This document shows positions 27,715 through 35,094 of a stretch of DNA of 64,000 nucleotides, one piece after another. Source of the stretch: Flagellimonas profundi (lineage in GTDB: Bacteria; Bacteroidota; Bacteroidia; Flavobacteriales; Flavobacteriaceae); contig NZ_JAFLNM010000002.1 of NCBI RefSeq assembly GCF_017313275.1, forward strand, positions 248,001 to 312,000, written 5' to 3'. Position 1 is the stretch's first letter; each line of letters opens with the position of its first letter. The translations under genes were made by a program, and so were the position numbers. The notes beneath the pieces were generated by a model. It saw only the letters and a program-made list of their open reading frames with translations, was not told where the DNA came from and made no database searches.

Positions 27715-30132
27715 TTATTCCGTACGCAACCCTTTGGTCGGTTTCAGCAAAGCGGCTCCAACGGATTGGTAACTTATGGTGAGCACTGCAATGCCAAGTG
27801 CAATGAACCCAGCCATTAAAAATGTTTCCCACCCTACGGTAATGCGGTATGCAAAATCTTCCAGCCATCGATTCATTAAATACCAACCTACAGGAATTGC
27901 AATGCAGATTGAAATTAAAATCAACTTTAAAAAATCGATGGTAAGCAATTGATAGATGTTCTTGAAAGGAGCACCCAAAACCCTTCTAATGCTAATTTCC
28001 TTTCTTCGTTGCTCCACCATAAAGGCCGAGAGTGCAAATAGCCCCAAGCAGGCCACCAGAATGGCAAACAGTGCAAAACTGTTGAATATTTTGCCCATAC
28101 GCCTTACATCATTGTGCATTTGAGCAAATTCTTGTTCCAAAAAGGTATAGTTGAGCGCCTGATTGGGTATGTTTTTGTTCCAAACTTTTTCGATGGATGC
28201 CAAGGCTTCTGTTGGGTTTCCCTTTTCCAGTTTTACGGAAACGGCCCCGAAGTCTTTGCCTATGACCAAAGACAGTGCTGAGATATCTTCTTTCAAGGAT
28301 TTAAAGTGGAAATCTTCAATAACTCCGATAATGGTAAAAACTTGACTGTTGTTATCCAATTCTTTGCCAATTGGGTCCTTTAGGCCCAAATCCGAGGCCA
28401 TTTTGGTGTTGATCACAATGGAGTTGACAGAGTCAGATGCAAAATCTTTGGAAAAACTTCTGCCCTTCTTAAGCTGAATGCCCAAGGTTTCAATGTAATC
28501 GTAATCTACCCTCCAAATTTGAGCGGGGATTCCCCTTCCACCATCATCCTTGCCATCCACCATAAAGGTGTTTCCGTTTCTACTACCGCCATCAACGGGC
28601 AAATAGTTGGTGGATGTTACGTTTTTTACTTGTGACAGAGATGATAATTGCTCTTTAAAAGATTCCATCTTTTCACCAAGAATATTGGTACCTTCTAGTA
28701 CAACGACCCGTTCTTTATCGTACCCCAATTCCTTGCTGACGATAAAATCCATCTGACGGTAAATGATAAGTGTACCTATGATCAAGATGACCGAAGTGGT
28801 AAACTGAAAAACCACCAAACCACTCCTTAACTTTCCGCTCTTGCTACCAACGCTCAACTTGCCTTTTAAAACACTCGCTGGTCTAAATGCGGATAAATAG
28901 AATGCTGGATACAGCCCTGCCAACACGCCTACAATAAGCGCAGAAATCAACAATAAAGGAGCGAACCACCAGTCGGACCAAGGTAACACCATGTTTTTGG
29001 CTGCAATCTCATTAAAGGTAGGAAGCAAAACCCAAGCGAACACTACTCCCAAAACAAAGGAAATGATGCTGAAGATCACGGACTCGGTTAAAAATTGATT
29101 GACCAGGTTGTTCCTGAAGGCCCCAATGGTTTTTCTGAGTCCTACCTCTTTGGCCCTATTGGCCGATTTGGCCGTGGAAAGGTTAATAAAGTTGATAATG
29201 GCCAACAGCAAAACAAAAATCGCAATAGCAGCAAATAGCCAAACAAACTTAACATCGCCGTGTTTAAGTCCGTCCTGCATTTTAAGATCGGATTTTAAAT
29301 AAATGTCCGTAATGGGTTGCAGTTTATACTCCGCAGTTCTCAAGACATCTAGAAAAGCTTCGGAGCGACCCCGTTTTATCTGTGCCGGAATGATGTATTT
29401 TTCTACAATCGAGGACATTTTTTGCTCCAATTCCTGAATATTGGTGCTAGGGTTTACCAATACATAAGTAAAGTAATTTTGATTGGTCCAACCCCCATAG
29501 TTGTCCTCTACAGGAAGCATAAAATCAAAATCCAGATGTGAGTTTTTCGGCACATCTTTCATCACACCCGTTATCGTATAAGGATTGGAGGTGTCGTTGT
29601 CCAAAAATATGGTCTGCTGCAAGGCATTTCCGTTGGGAAAATACTTATCGGCCTTGGATTTGGAAATCACAATGCTTTTGGGATTGGTCAAGGCAGTTGA
29701 TGCATCCCCATGCTCCAGGTTGATTTCCAAAATATCAAAAGCCTCCTGGTCCGCAATAATAAAGTTCTCCTCAAATGTACTCTCTTGTTCCCCATTGATT
29801 CGAAATCCACGTTTCCCTGCACCAAAAATCTCGATGGTATTTACTTTTCCTGCCTTGGTTATTTCTGGAAAATCAGATTGAAGTGCGTCGGCAAATGGCA
29901 ACTGAAAATGCGTGCTTTTCATGACCTCGCCTTGGAGCACTCCCTGAAAAACCACTCTATAAATTTGATCTTTCTTGGCATAATGCCGATCATAGCTGAC
30001 CTCATTACGAATAAATAGGGCAATTAAAAGACAGGCGGCTATCCCAACGGCAAAACCTCCTATTTTAATAAATGTGAAGAGTTTATCCTTTTTTATGGTC
30101 CTCCATGCGATATTTAGGTGGTTTTTGAACAT
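27715..30132 (-). CDS. FtsX/MacB-type ABC permease, first of five
   Basis: First permease behind the ATPase gene, 805 aa. TM1 in FIKIGGFAVGIAACLLIALF; periplasmic domain one to about residue 280; three TMs (FVWLFAAIAIFVLLLAIINF onward); TM five (VFQFTTSVILIIGTLII); periplasmic domain two; three final TMs. Coupling segments are RAKEVGLRKTIGA and a diverged RRKEISIRRVLGA, where Ser replaces the usual Gly and Arg the usual Lys. It ends KPTKGLRTE, also slightly off the array consensus. It sits 40 bases after the ATPase stop, with TTTTTTGATTGAT at 30149-30161 in that gap. The family couples ATP hydrolysis to motion of the periplasmic domains rather than to a classic membrane pore. Confidence 0.9.
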   Translation of the reverse strand: MFKNHLNIAWRTIKKDKLFTFIKIGGFAVGIAACLLIALFIRNEVSYDRHYAKKDQIYRVVFQGVLQGEVMKSTHFQLPFADALQSDFPEITKAGKVNTIEIFGAGKRGFRINGEQESTFEENFIIADQEAFDILEINLEHGDASTALTNPKSIVISKSKADKYFPNGNALQQTIFLDNDTSNPYTITGVMKDVPKNSHLDFDFMLPVEDNYGGWTNQNYFTYVLVNPSTNIQELEQKMSSIVEKYIIPAQIKRGRSEAFLDVLRTAEYKLQPITDIYLKSDLKMQDGLKHGDVKFVWLFAAIAIFVLLLAIINFINLSTAKSANRAKEVGLRKTIGAFRNNLVNQFLTESVIFSIISFVLGVVFAWVLLPTFNEIAAKNMVLPWSDWWFAPLLLISALIVGVLAGLYPAFYLSAFRPASVLKGKLSVGSKSGKLRSGLVVFQFTTSVILIIGTLIIYRQMDFIVSKELGYDKERVVVLEGTNILGEKMESFKEQLSSLSQVKNVTSTNYLPVDGGSRNGNTFMVDGKDDGGRGIPAQIWRVDYDYIETLGIQLKKGRSFSKDFASDSVNSIVINTKMASDLGLKDPIGKELDNNSQVFTIIGVIEDFHFKSLKEDISALSLVIGKDFGAVSVKLEKGNPTEALASIEKVWNKNIPNQALNYTFLEQEFAQMHNDVRRMGKIFNSFALFAILVACLGLFALSAFMVEQRRKEISIRRVLGAPFKNIYQLLTIDFLKLILISICIAIPVGWYLMNRWLEDFAYRITVGWETFLMAGFIALGIAVLTISYQSVGAALLKPTKGLRTE

Positions 30133-30172
30133 GTGATTGATTTGATAGTTTTTTGATTGATGAATTAAACTC

Positions 30173-30868
30173 CTATACCATGCTTTTCATAGGCTTATTT
30201 TGACTTTCGGTCACAATTTGACCGTCGAACAGATTGATGACCCTATGAGCATAGTGTGAATCACGATCGGAGTGCGTTACCATGACAATGGTGGTCCCTT
30301 CTTGGTTGAGTTCGGTCAACAGGTTCATCACCTCGATACCGTTTTTGGAATCCAGGTTACCCGTCGGCTCATCCGCCAAGATCAATTTTGGATTGGTGAC
30401 CACGGCCCTTGCAATGGCCACCCTTTGTTGCTGACCTCCGGATAGTTGCTGTGGAAAGTGCTTTTCCCTGTGTGCGATCTTCATGCGCTCCAGCACTTTT
30501 TGCACTTTTTCCCTGCGCTCGGCCTTGTTCATTTTAAGGTAGATCAACGGAAGTTCAACGTTTTCAAAAACAGTGAGTTCATCGATCAGGTTAAAGCTTT
30601 GGAACACAAAGCCAAGGTTGCCTTTTCGTAGTTGGGTTCGCTGGCTTTCCTTTAGTCCGCCCACTTCATGCCCTGCAAAGTTATAGCTACCCTCGGTTGG
30701 GTTGTCCAGCATTCCAATGATGTTCAGCAAAGTGGATTTCCCGCATCCAGATGGGCCCATAATGGCCACAAATTCGCCTTCTTCCACTTTTAAGTTTACC
30801 CCGTTCAAGGCCAAGGTCTCTACCTCTTCTGTTCGGAAGCTTTTTTTAAGATCTGTTATCTGTATCAT
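30173..30868 (-). CDS. ABC ATPase of the permease array (LolD/MacB type)
   Basis: Cytoplasmic ATPase expected to power the adjacent permeases. All motifs are canonical: Walker A GPSGCGKST (residues 35-43), Q-loop FVFQSFNLIDELT, signature LSGGQQQRVAIARAV, Walker B LILADEPTG, D-loop NLDSKNG and H-loop VTHSD. The 231 aa length is standard, with a short tail (ESQNKPMKSMV) after the last strand. It is the third gene of the leftward run, 63 bases after the adaptor gene, a gap that holds two copies of the T6GAT motif. It is the likely ATPase for all five permeases, with the second one at 15802-16464 as a divergent alternative. Confidence 0.94.
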   Translation of the reverse strand: MIQITDLKKSFRTEEVETLALNGVNLKVEEGEFVAIMGPSGCGKSTLLNIIGMLDNPTEGSYNFAGHEVGGLKESQRTQLRKGNLGFVFQSFNLIDELTVFENVELPLIYLKMNKAERREKVQKVLERMKIAHREKHFPQQLSGGQQQRVAIARAVVTNPKLILADEPTGNLDSKNGIEVMNLLTELNQEGTTIVMVTHSDRDSHYAHRVINLFDGQIVTESQNKPMKSMV

Positions 30869-30931
30869 TTTTTGATGGTTGTTTTTTATGTAAAGACTAT
30901 TCTTTTTTGATTGATGTTACATTCCCACGGA

Positions 30932-32182
30932 CTATTTTAATACAATCCGTTCCGCATCACCGAAACTATCGTAGTTACTGGTAATGACCTGTTCTCCTGG
31001 TTGAAGCCCCTCGAGGACCTCATAATATCTTGAATTTTGTTTTCCCAATCGCACATTGCGTTTAATGGCTTCGTTACCATCGGGACCCACCACGAACACC
31101 CATTGTCCGCCGGTGCTTTGGAAGAACCCACCTTTGGGCAACAACAGGGCATCGTTGGATTCACCCAGTTGCAATCGTATATTGTAGCTCTGTCCTGCTC
31201 GGATGGTCTCGGGTTTTTCATCCACAAAAACCAAGTCTACGCGGAACCTGCCGTTCCTTACTTCGGGGTATACCTTACGCAATCGCAATTTGTACTCGTT
31301 TCCGTTACGTTCCAAAGTGGCGGAAAGTTCCCGTTTCACACGATCGATATAATGCTCATCGATATCAGCTTCAATTTTAAAATCCGTAAGTACGTTGATC
31401 TGTCCAATACGCTGCCCTTGCGAAATATTCTGACCAATTTCTGCATCCAAAAACCCTAATTGTCCATCGGCGGGAGCTCGAACATTTAAATGGTCGAGGC
31501 GTTCATATACCATGGACAATGTTTTTTGCATCCGCTCCAAGTCGGTGTCCAAACCCTTAAGGGAGGTTTCACGCAATTCATCATCCTGTTCTGTTTGTAG
31601 TTTTACGATTTCGTATTGCTTTTGTGCCAATTCGTAATCTTCCTTGGACTTTAAAAAGGTTTCCTTGGAAATCAACTCTTCTTCATAAAGTTCTTGGTTC
31701 TGCTCGTAAGCTCGTTTCAAACGTTGCACATCGTACTGTGCGGTGGCCAAGGATTTTCTTCCTTCCACCTGTCTCGAATCAAAGGTGAGTTTGGTGGAAC
31801 GCAGGTCGTTCTGCTTAAGCGCCAGGTTACTTTCACTGGCCAAAATCTGCTCATAAAGCGCCATGTTTTCCAGCTTTAGGATAATGTCTCCTTTTTTTAC
31901 CATCGAACCTTCTTCTATCAACTTTTCGGAAACGCGTCCGCCTTCATAGGCATCCATGTAAATGGTGGCTATTGGAGCCACATTGCCGTTGATGGTTATG
32001 TAGTCGTCAAACTTGCCATCGGTTACCGAGGAGATGGACAAACGTTCCTTTTCCGTTCTAAAGGTTGACATGGAACTGGCAAAAATCAATTTATAGCCCA
32101 CAAACAAGAGCAATATGCCCAAGGCGATATAGCCGTAATGTTTGAGTTTAAGTCCTTTCTTTTTTTCTAATTGTATATCCAT
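30932..32182 (-). CDS. HlyD/MacA-type periplasmic adaptor protein
   Basis: Membrane-fusion protein linking the inner-membrane transporter to the outer-membrane channel. A single N-terminal TM anchor lies at residues 15-35 (YGYIALGILLLFVGYKLIF), followed by a lipoyl half-motif (GRVSEKLIEEGSMVKKGDIILKL), a long alpha-helical hairpin (about residues 110-235, heptad-rich), the second lipoyl half (VRAPADGQLGFLDAEIGQNI) and beta-barrel/membrane-proximal domains. The length of 416 aa is typical. It starts 8 bases after the TolC-type gene. It makes this array MacAB-TolC-like and implies export across or towards the outer membrane. Confidence 0.92.
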   Translation of the reverse strand: MDIQLEKKKGLKLKHYGYIALGILLLFVGYKLIFASSMSTFRTEKERLSISSVTDGKFDDYITINGNVAPIATIYMDAYEGGRVSEKLIEEGSMVKKGDIILKLENMALYEQILASESNLALKQNDLRSTKLTFDSRQVEGRKSLATAQYDVQRLKRAYEQNQELYEEELISKETFLKSKEDYELAQKQYEIVKLQTEQDDELRETSLKGLDTDLERMQKTLSMVYERLDHLNVRAPADGQLGFLDAEIGQNISQGQRIGQINVLTDFKIEADIDEHYIDRVKRELSATLERNGNEYKLRLRKVYPEVRNGRFRVDLVFVDEKPETIRAGQSYNIRLQLGESNDALLLPKGGFFQSTGGQWVFVVGPDGNEAIKRNVRLGKQNSRYYEVLEGLQPGEQVITSNYDSFGDAERIVLK

Positions 32183-32190
32183 GGTATGTT

Positions 32191-33525
32191 TTAGTTGATA
32201 TTAAAAATGGGCAGCCCGCTGTAAAAATCTATGGTGCTCTGGTTGACTTTTAACCTAAGGCCCACCTGTAAATTTTGATTCTGCGCTACTCCGTACAGGT
32301 TTTTGGCCTGAAAGAGTTCCAACGCATTGATCAATCCTTTTTCGTAACGCTTTTGTGCAATGGTAAAGGCCAATTGCTGCGATTCTACCTGTTTTATGCT
32401 CTGTTCATATTCTGCTATAAGGGCCTGGTTGTCCTGGACCAATTGCTGTAACAACTGAAAAAGTTCCTGCTCCTGTATCTCTAGGTTGTTCTTTGCCTGC
32501 ATATAGGCTATTTTCTGTTGCTTCACCCTCGAATGATTGGCCCACCCGTTGCTAATGGGAATGTTCAATTGCGCACCCACAAACTTGGATTGGTTATCGC
32601 TGAACTGGGTCCTAAAAGGTATTACATTGCCATTTTCATCCACATTGGTCTCAAAATAGCTTGTTCCGTAACCAGCAAATAGGGCCAAAGATGGAAACAG
32701 CCCTCCCCTAGTGGCCTGTAATTGTTTTTTTGCCGCAGTTACCCGATACTCTTGTGATTTGACCAATGGCACAAATCCTCTTGCCTTTTGATATAAAGAA
32801 TCCAAAGTAACGCCTTCGTTTACGGAAGCCTCTTCCAAGGTTTCCTGAATATTGATATCCGATGCTTCGGTCAAATTCATTTCTTGCAAAAGAGCCAACT
32901 TGGCATTGGCCAGCTGGTTTCGGTTTTGCGTCAAGAGGAATTTATCTCCCAAAAGGTTGGATTCCGCTTCGTACAGGTCTGCACCCGCCATTAACCCAAG
33001 CTCCACTTGTTTTTCCACCAAATCATAATTGGCTTGTGAAATTTCCAATTGTTCCAAGGTATTGGCCACCAATCCTTCGTAAAATTTGATGTCGTAAAAA
33101 GCCGTCATTACCCTAAAGGCCAGCAAAAACTTTTCCTGTAAAATATCTTCTTGTGTCGCCTTGTAGATGAATTTGGAAGCTCTTATCGAATTCAGTTTTT
33201 GAAAACCACGGAACAGATCCAAACTGGCATTAAGCGAATAATTGTTACTGAAGAATTCCGTATTCACATAATCGTTGGTTTGAGGGTCGGCAGACCTACC
33301 ATACCTAATTGTATAGTCGGTGGACCCATTTACTGATGGCAATAAATTGCGAATGGATTGCCTGTAAGACTCCCTGCTGGATTCATTGTTATATGAGGTA
33401 TTCTTCACCTGAAGATTGTGTTCAATGGCATAATCCACACATTCCTCCAGCGTCCAAACTTCCTGGGAAACCCCGATGAACGAAGCCAATAATAATAAGG
33501 TTGTTATGTATATTTTTAAATTCAT
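32191..33525 (-). CDS. TolC-family outer-membrane channel protein
   Basis: Outer-membrane efflux protein. Signal peptide in residues 1-20 (MNLKIYITTLLLLASFIGVS) followed by the mature start QEVWTLEECVDYAIEHNL, a standard TolC opening in this phylum. Two long helical repeats with the family's YxxAxxNxxxS pattern and coiled-coil segments (about residues 130-230 and 330-430) are visible. I place the start at the ATG at 33525 (444 aa), because the in-frame TTG at 33543 would put six extra residues before the signal peptide and overlaps a TGGCACA repeat. First gene of the ten-gene leftward run. Confidence 0.92.
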   Translation of the reverse strand: MNLKIYITTLLLLASFIGVSQEVWTLEECVDYAIEHNLQVKNTSYNNESSRESYRQSIRNLLPSVNGSTDYTIRYGRSADPQTNDYVNTEFFSNNYSLNASLDLFRGFQKLNSIRASKFIYKATQEDILQEKFLLAFRVMTAFYDIKFYEGLVANTLEQLEISQANYDLVEKQVELGLMAGADLYEAESNLLGDKFLLTQNRNQLANAKLALLQEMNLTEASDINIQETLEEASVNEGVTLDSLYQKARGFVPLVKSQEYRVTAAKKQLQATRGGLFPSLALFAGYGTSYFETNVDENGNVIPFRTQFSDNQSKFVGAQLNIPISNGWANHSRVKQQKIAYMQAKNNLEIQEQELFQLLQQLVQDNQALIAEYEQSIKQVESQQLAFTIAQKRYEKGLINALELFQAKNLYGVAQNQNLQVGLRLKVNQSTIDFYSGLPIFNIN

Positions 33526-33535
33526 AGTTTCATAC

Positions 33536-33567
33536 TGTGCCAAACTACTTTCTATTCTTGTGCCAAA
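33536..33567 (-). promoter_or_regulatory. Two TTTGGCACA direct repeats in front of the transporter operon
   Basis: On the minus strand TTTGGCACA occurs at 33559-33567 and again at 33536-33544, 23 bases apart. TGGCAC is the -24 half of a sigma-54 promoter, but the expected TTGC five bases later is not there (TAGA and GAAA instead). It could be a poor sigma-54 promoter or a binding site; see findings. Confidence 0.4.
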
Positions 33568-33628
33568 ATAATTTTTTACTGATTATCAGCTAGTTACACT
33601 TATAAAATTACGCAAATCCTTTGTTTGG

Positions 33629-33645
33629 TGTAAAAATTTTGTACA
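33629..33645. promoter_or_regulatory. Inverted repeat, candidate response-regulator site 1
   Basis: TGTAAAAATTTTGTACA has dyad symmetry around 33637 with one mismatched pair. An overlapping perfect 12-bp palindrome TTTTGTACAAAA lies at 33637-33648. It lies between the divergent TolC and response-regulator genes. Confidence 0.5.
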
Positions 33646-33660
33646 AAAAATGTCCAAATA

Positions 33661-33678
33661 TTTTACAGTTATGTAAAA
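33661..33678. promoter_or_regulatory. Inverted repeat, candidate response-regulator site 2
   Basis: Perfect 7-bp arms TTTTACA and TGTAAAA with a four-base spacer. Its centre is about 32 bases from the centre of site 1, near three helical turns, and it shares the TGTAAAA core, so both could be sites of the same dimeric regulator. Confidence 0.55.
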
Positions 33679-33729
33679 CATATAAGAGCAATTACTAGTT
33701 TTAGCCATCAATTTGAACCAGAAAGCCTT

Positions 33730-35094
33730 ATGGTGGATGCCAAAATTTTAGTGGTTGACGATAACAAGAGCGTGTTGAGCGCTCTGGAGATTCTTTTGCA
33801 GTTTGAGTACAAAAGCGTTCAAACCATATTTAATCCCAACCAGATTTCTTCCTTCCCCGATTTACAAGATATCGACATTGTGCTCTTGGATATGAACTTT
33901 TCTGCGGGTGTAAACACCGGAAACGAGGGATTGTATTGGCTCAACGAAATCAAAAAAAGGTCGCCCAATACTTCGGTGATTATGATGACGGCCTACGGGG
34001 CAGTGGACTTGGCGGTTAGAGCACTCAAGCAGGGAGCTTCTGACTTCGTGCTAAAGCCGTGGAACAATGAGCGTTTGATGACCACCGTAAAATCGGCTTA
34101 CGAGCTGAGAAAATCCAAACAGGAAATCCATGATCTCAAGAAAAAGGAGAACAATTTAAAGCAGGTGATCAATGAGGGGCGAAATTACATCATCGGCCAA
34201 TCCAAAGCGCTGACCTCTGTTCTGAACCTAGTCGCCAAAGTGGCCAAAACGGACGTAAATGTTCTCATTACCGGTGAAAATGGTACGGGAAAAGAATTGA
34301 TTGCCCGTGAGCTACATCGGCTCTCCAACAGAAAAAATGAGGTCTTTATAGGTGTGGATATGGGCTCGATTGCCGAAAATTTGTTCGAAAGTGAACTTTT
34401 TGGGCATACCAAAGGTTCGTTTACCGATGCCAAAGAGGATCGGGCGGGCAAATTTGAGGCCGCTCATCAAGGTAGTTTGTTTTTGGATGAAATCGGGAAC
34501 CTTTCTTTGCAGATGCAGGCCAAACTGCTTTCCTCCATTCAAAATAAATCGGTGGTTCGGGTAGGTTCCAACAAACCGGTCAATGTGGACATTCGGTTGA
34601 TCTGTGCCACCAATTGCAATCTGGAGCAAATGGTCGCGGATGGATTGTTCCGTGAAGATTTGCTGTACCGCATAAACACTATTCATATTGAAGTGCCCCC
34701 GCTACGGGAACGCAATGAGGATATTTTGGTGCTTGCCGATTTTTTCCTGAAGAAATTCGCCCATAAATACGATAAATCGGGACTGCGCATCAATCAATCG
34801 GCACAGGAAAAGCTCATGGAATATCCTTGGCCAGGAAATGTTAGGGAATTACAGCATACCATGGAACGGGCGGTTATCCTGTCCGATGGCAGTGTATTAA
34901 AGCCATCAGATTTTCTGCTGCATGCCAAACCTATGCAGTCGATGGATGGGGAGCTCATGACCCTCAACGAAATGGAGCAACAGATGATCAATAGGGCCCT
35001 GGAGCAAAATGATGGCAATTACAGTGCCGCTGCCGAGCAATTGGGTATATCGCGCCAAACCCTCTACAACAAGTTGAAGAAAAAGAATAACTGA
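33730..35094 (+). CDS. NtrC-family response regulator with variant GSFTDA loop
   Basis: Receiver domain (residues 1-120; phospho-acceptor Asp54 in VLLDMNF, switch Lys109), AAA+ domain (Walker A GENGTGKE at 182-189, Walker B LFLDEIG at 250-256, arginine-finger region FREDLLYRI) and a Fis-type helix-turn-helix at the end (NYSAAAEQLGISRQTLYNKL). The loop that contacts sigma-54 reads GSFTDA (229-234) instead of GAFTGA, differing at two positions. The length of 454 aa is normal. The kinase follows with a one-base overlap (TGATG). It faces the transporter operon across 204 bases, so control of that operon is the simplest inference. Confidence 0.93.
   Translation: MVDAKILVVDDNKSVLSALEILLQFEYKSVQTIFNPNQISSFPDLQDIDIVLLDMNFSAGVNTGNEGLYWLNEIKKRSPNTSVIMMTAYGAVDLAVRALKQGASDFVLKPWNNERLMTTVKSAYELRKSKQEIHDLKKKENNLKQVINEGRNYIIGQSKALTSVLNLVAKVAKTDVNVLITGENGTGKELIARELHRLSNRKNEVFIGVDMGSIAENLFESELFGHTKGSFTDAKEDRAGKFEAAHQGSLFLDEIGNLSLQMQAKLLSSIQNKSVVRVGSNKPVNVDIRLICATNCNLEQMVADGLFREDLLYRINTIHIEVPPLRERNEDILVLADFFLKKFAHKYDKSGLRINQSAQEKLMEYPWPGNVRELQHTMERAVILSDGSVLKPSDFLLHAKPMQSMDGELMTLNEMEQQMINRALEQNDGNYSAAAEQLGISRQTLYNKLKKKNN

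Larger units (their letters stand above)
20406..30915 (-). repeat. Recurring leader motif before array genes
   Basis: A T6GAT motif (minus strand ATCAAAAAA) occurs in the short leaders of the array: 20406-20414, 22885-22893, 27702-27714, 30149-30161, 30868-30876 and 30903-30915. The copies at 27702, 30149 and 30903 share the longer TTTTTTGATTGAT. All lie within about 35 bases of a start codon. It is a dispersed motif, not a continuous repeat. Confidence 0.6.

Noticed and set aside
17979..30132. Recent tandem duplication or assembly artefact of the permeases
   Set aside because: The five proteins differ over most of their length, including coupling segments and C-termini, so they are old paralogs.
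30869..30931. Separate promoter before the first ABC ATPase
   Set aside because: No TAnnTTTG match on the minus strand in the gap; the T6GAT copies fit leader motifs better.
33541..33543. TTG at 33543 as start of the TolC-type protein
   Set aside because: It would add six residues before a complete signal peptide and use part of a TGGCACA repeat; ATG 33525 is a better start.
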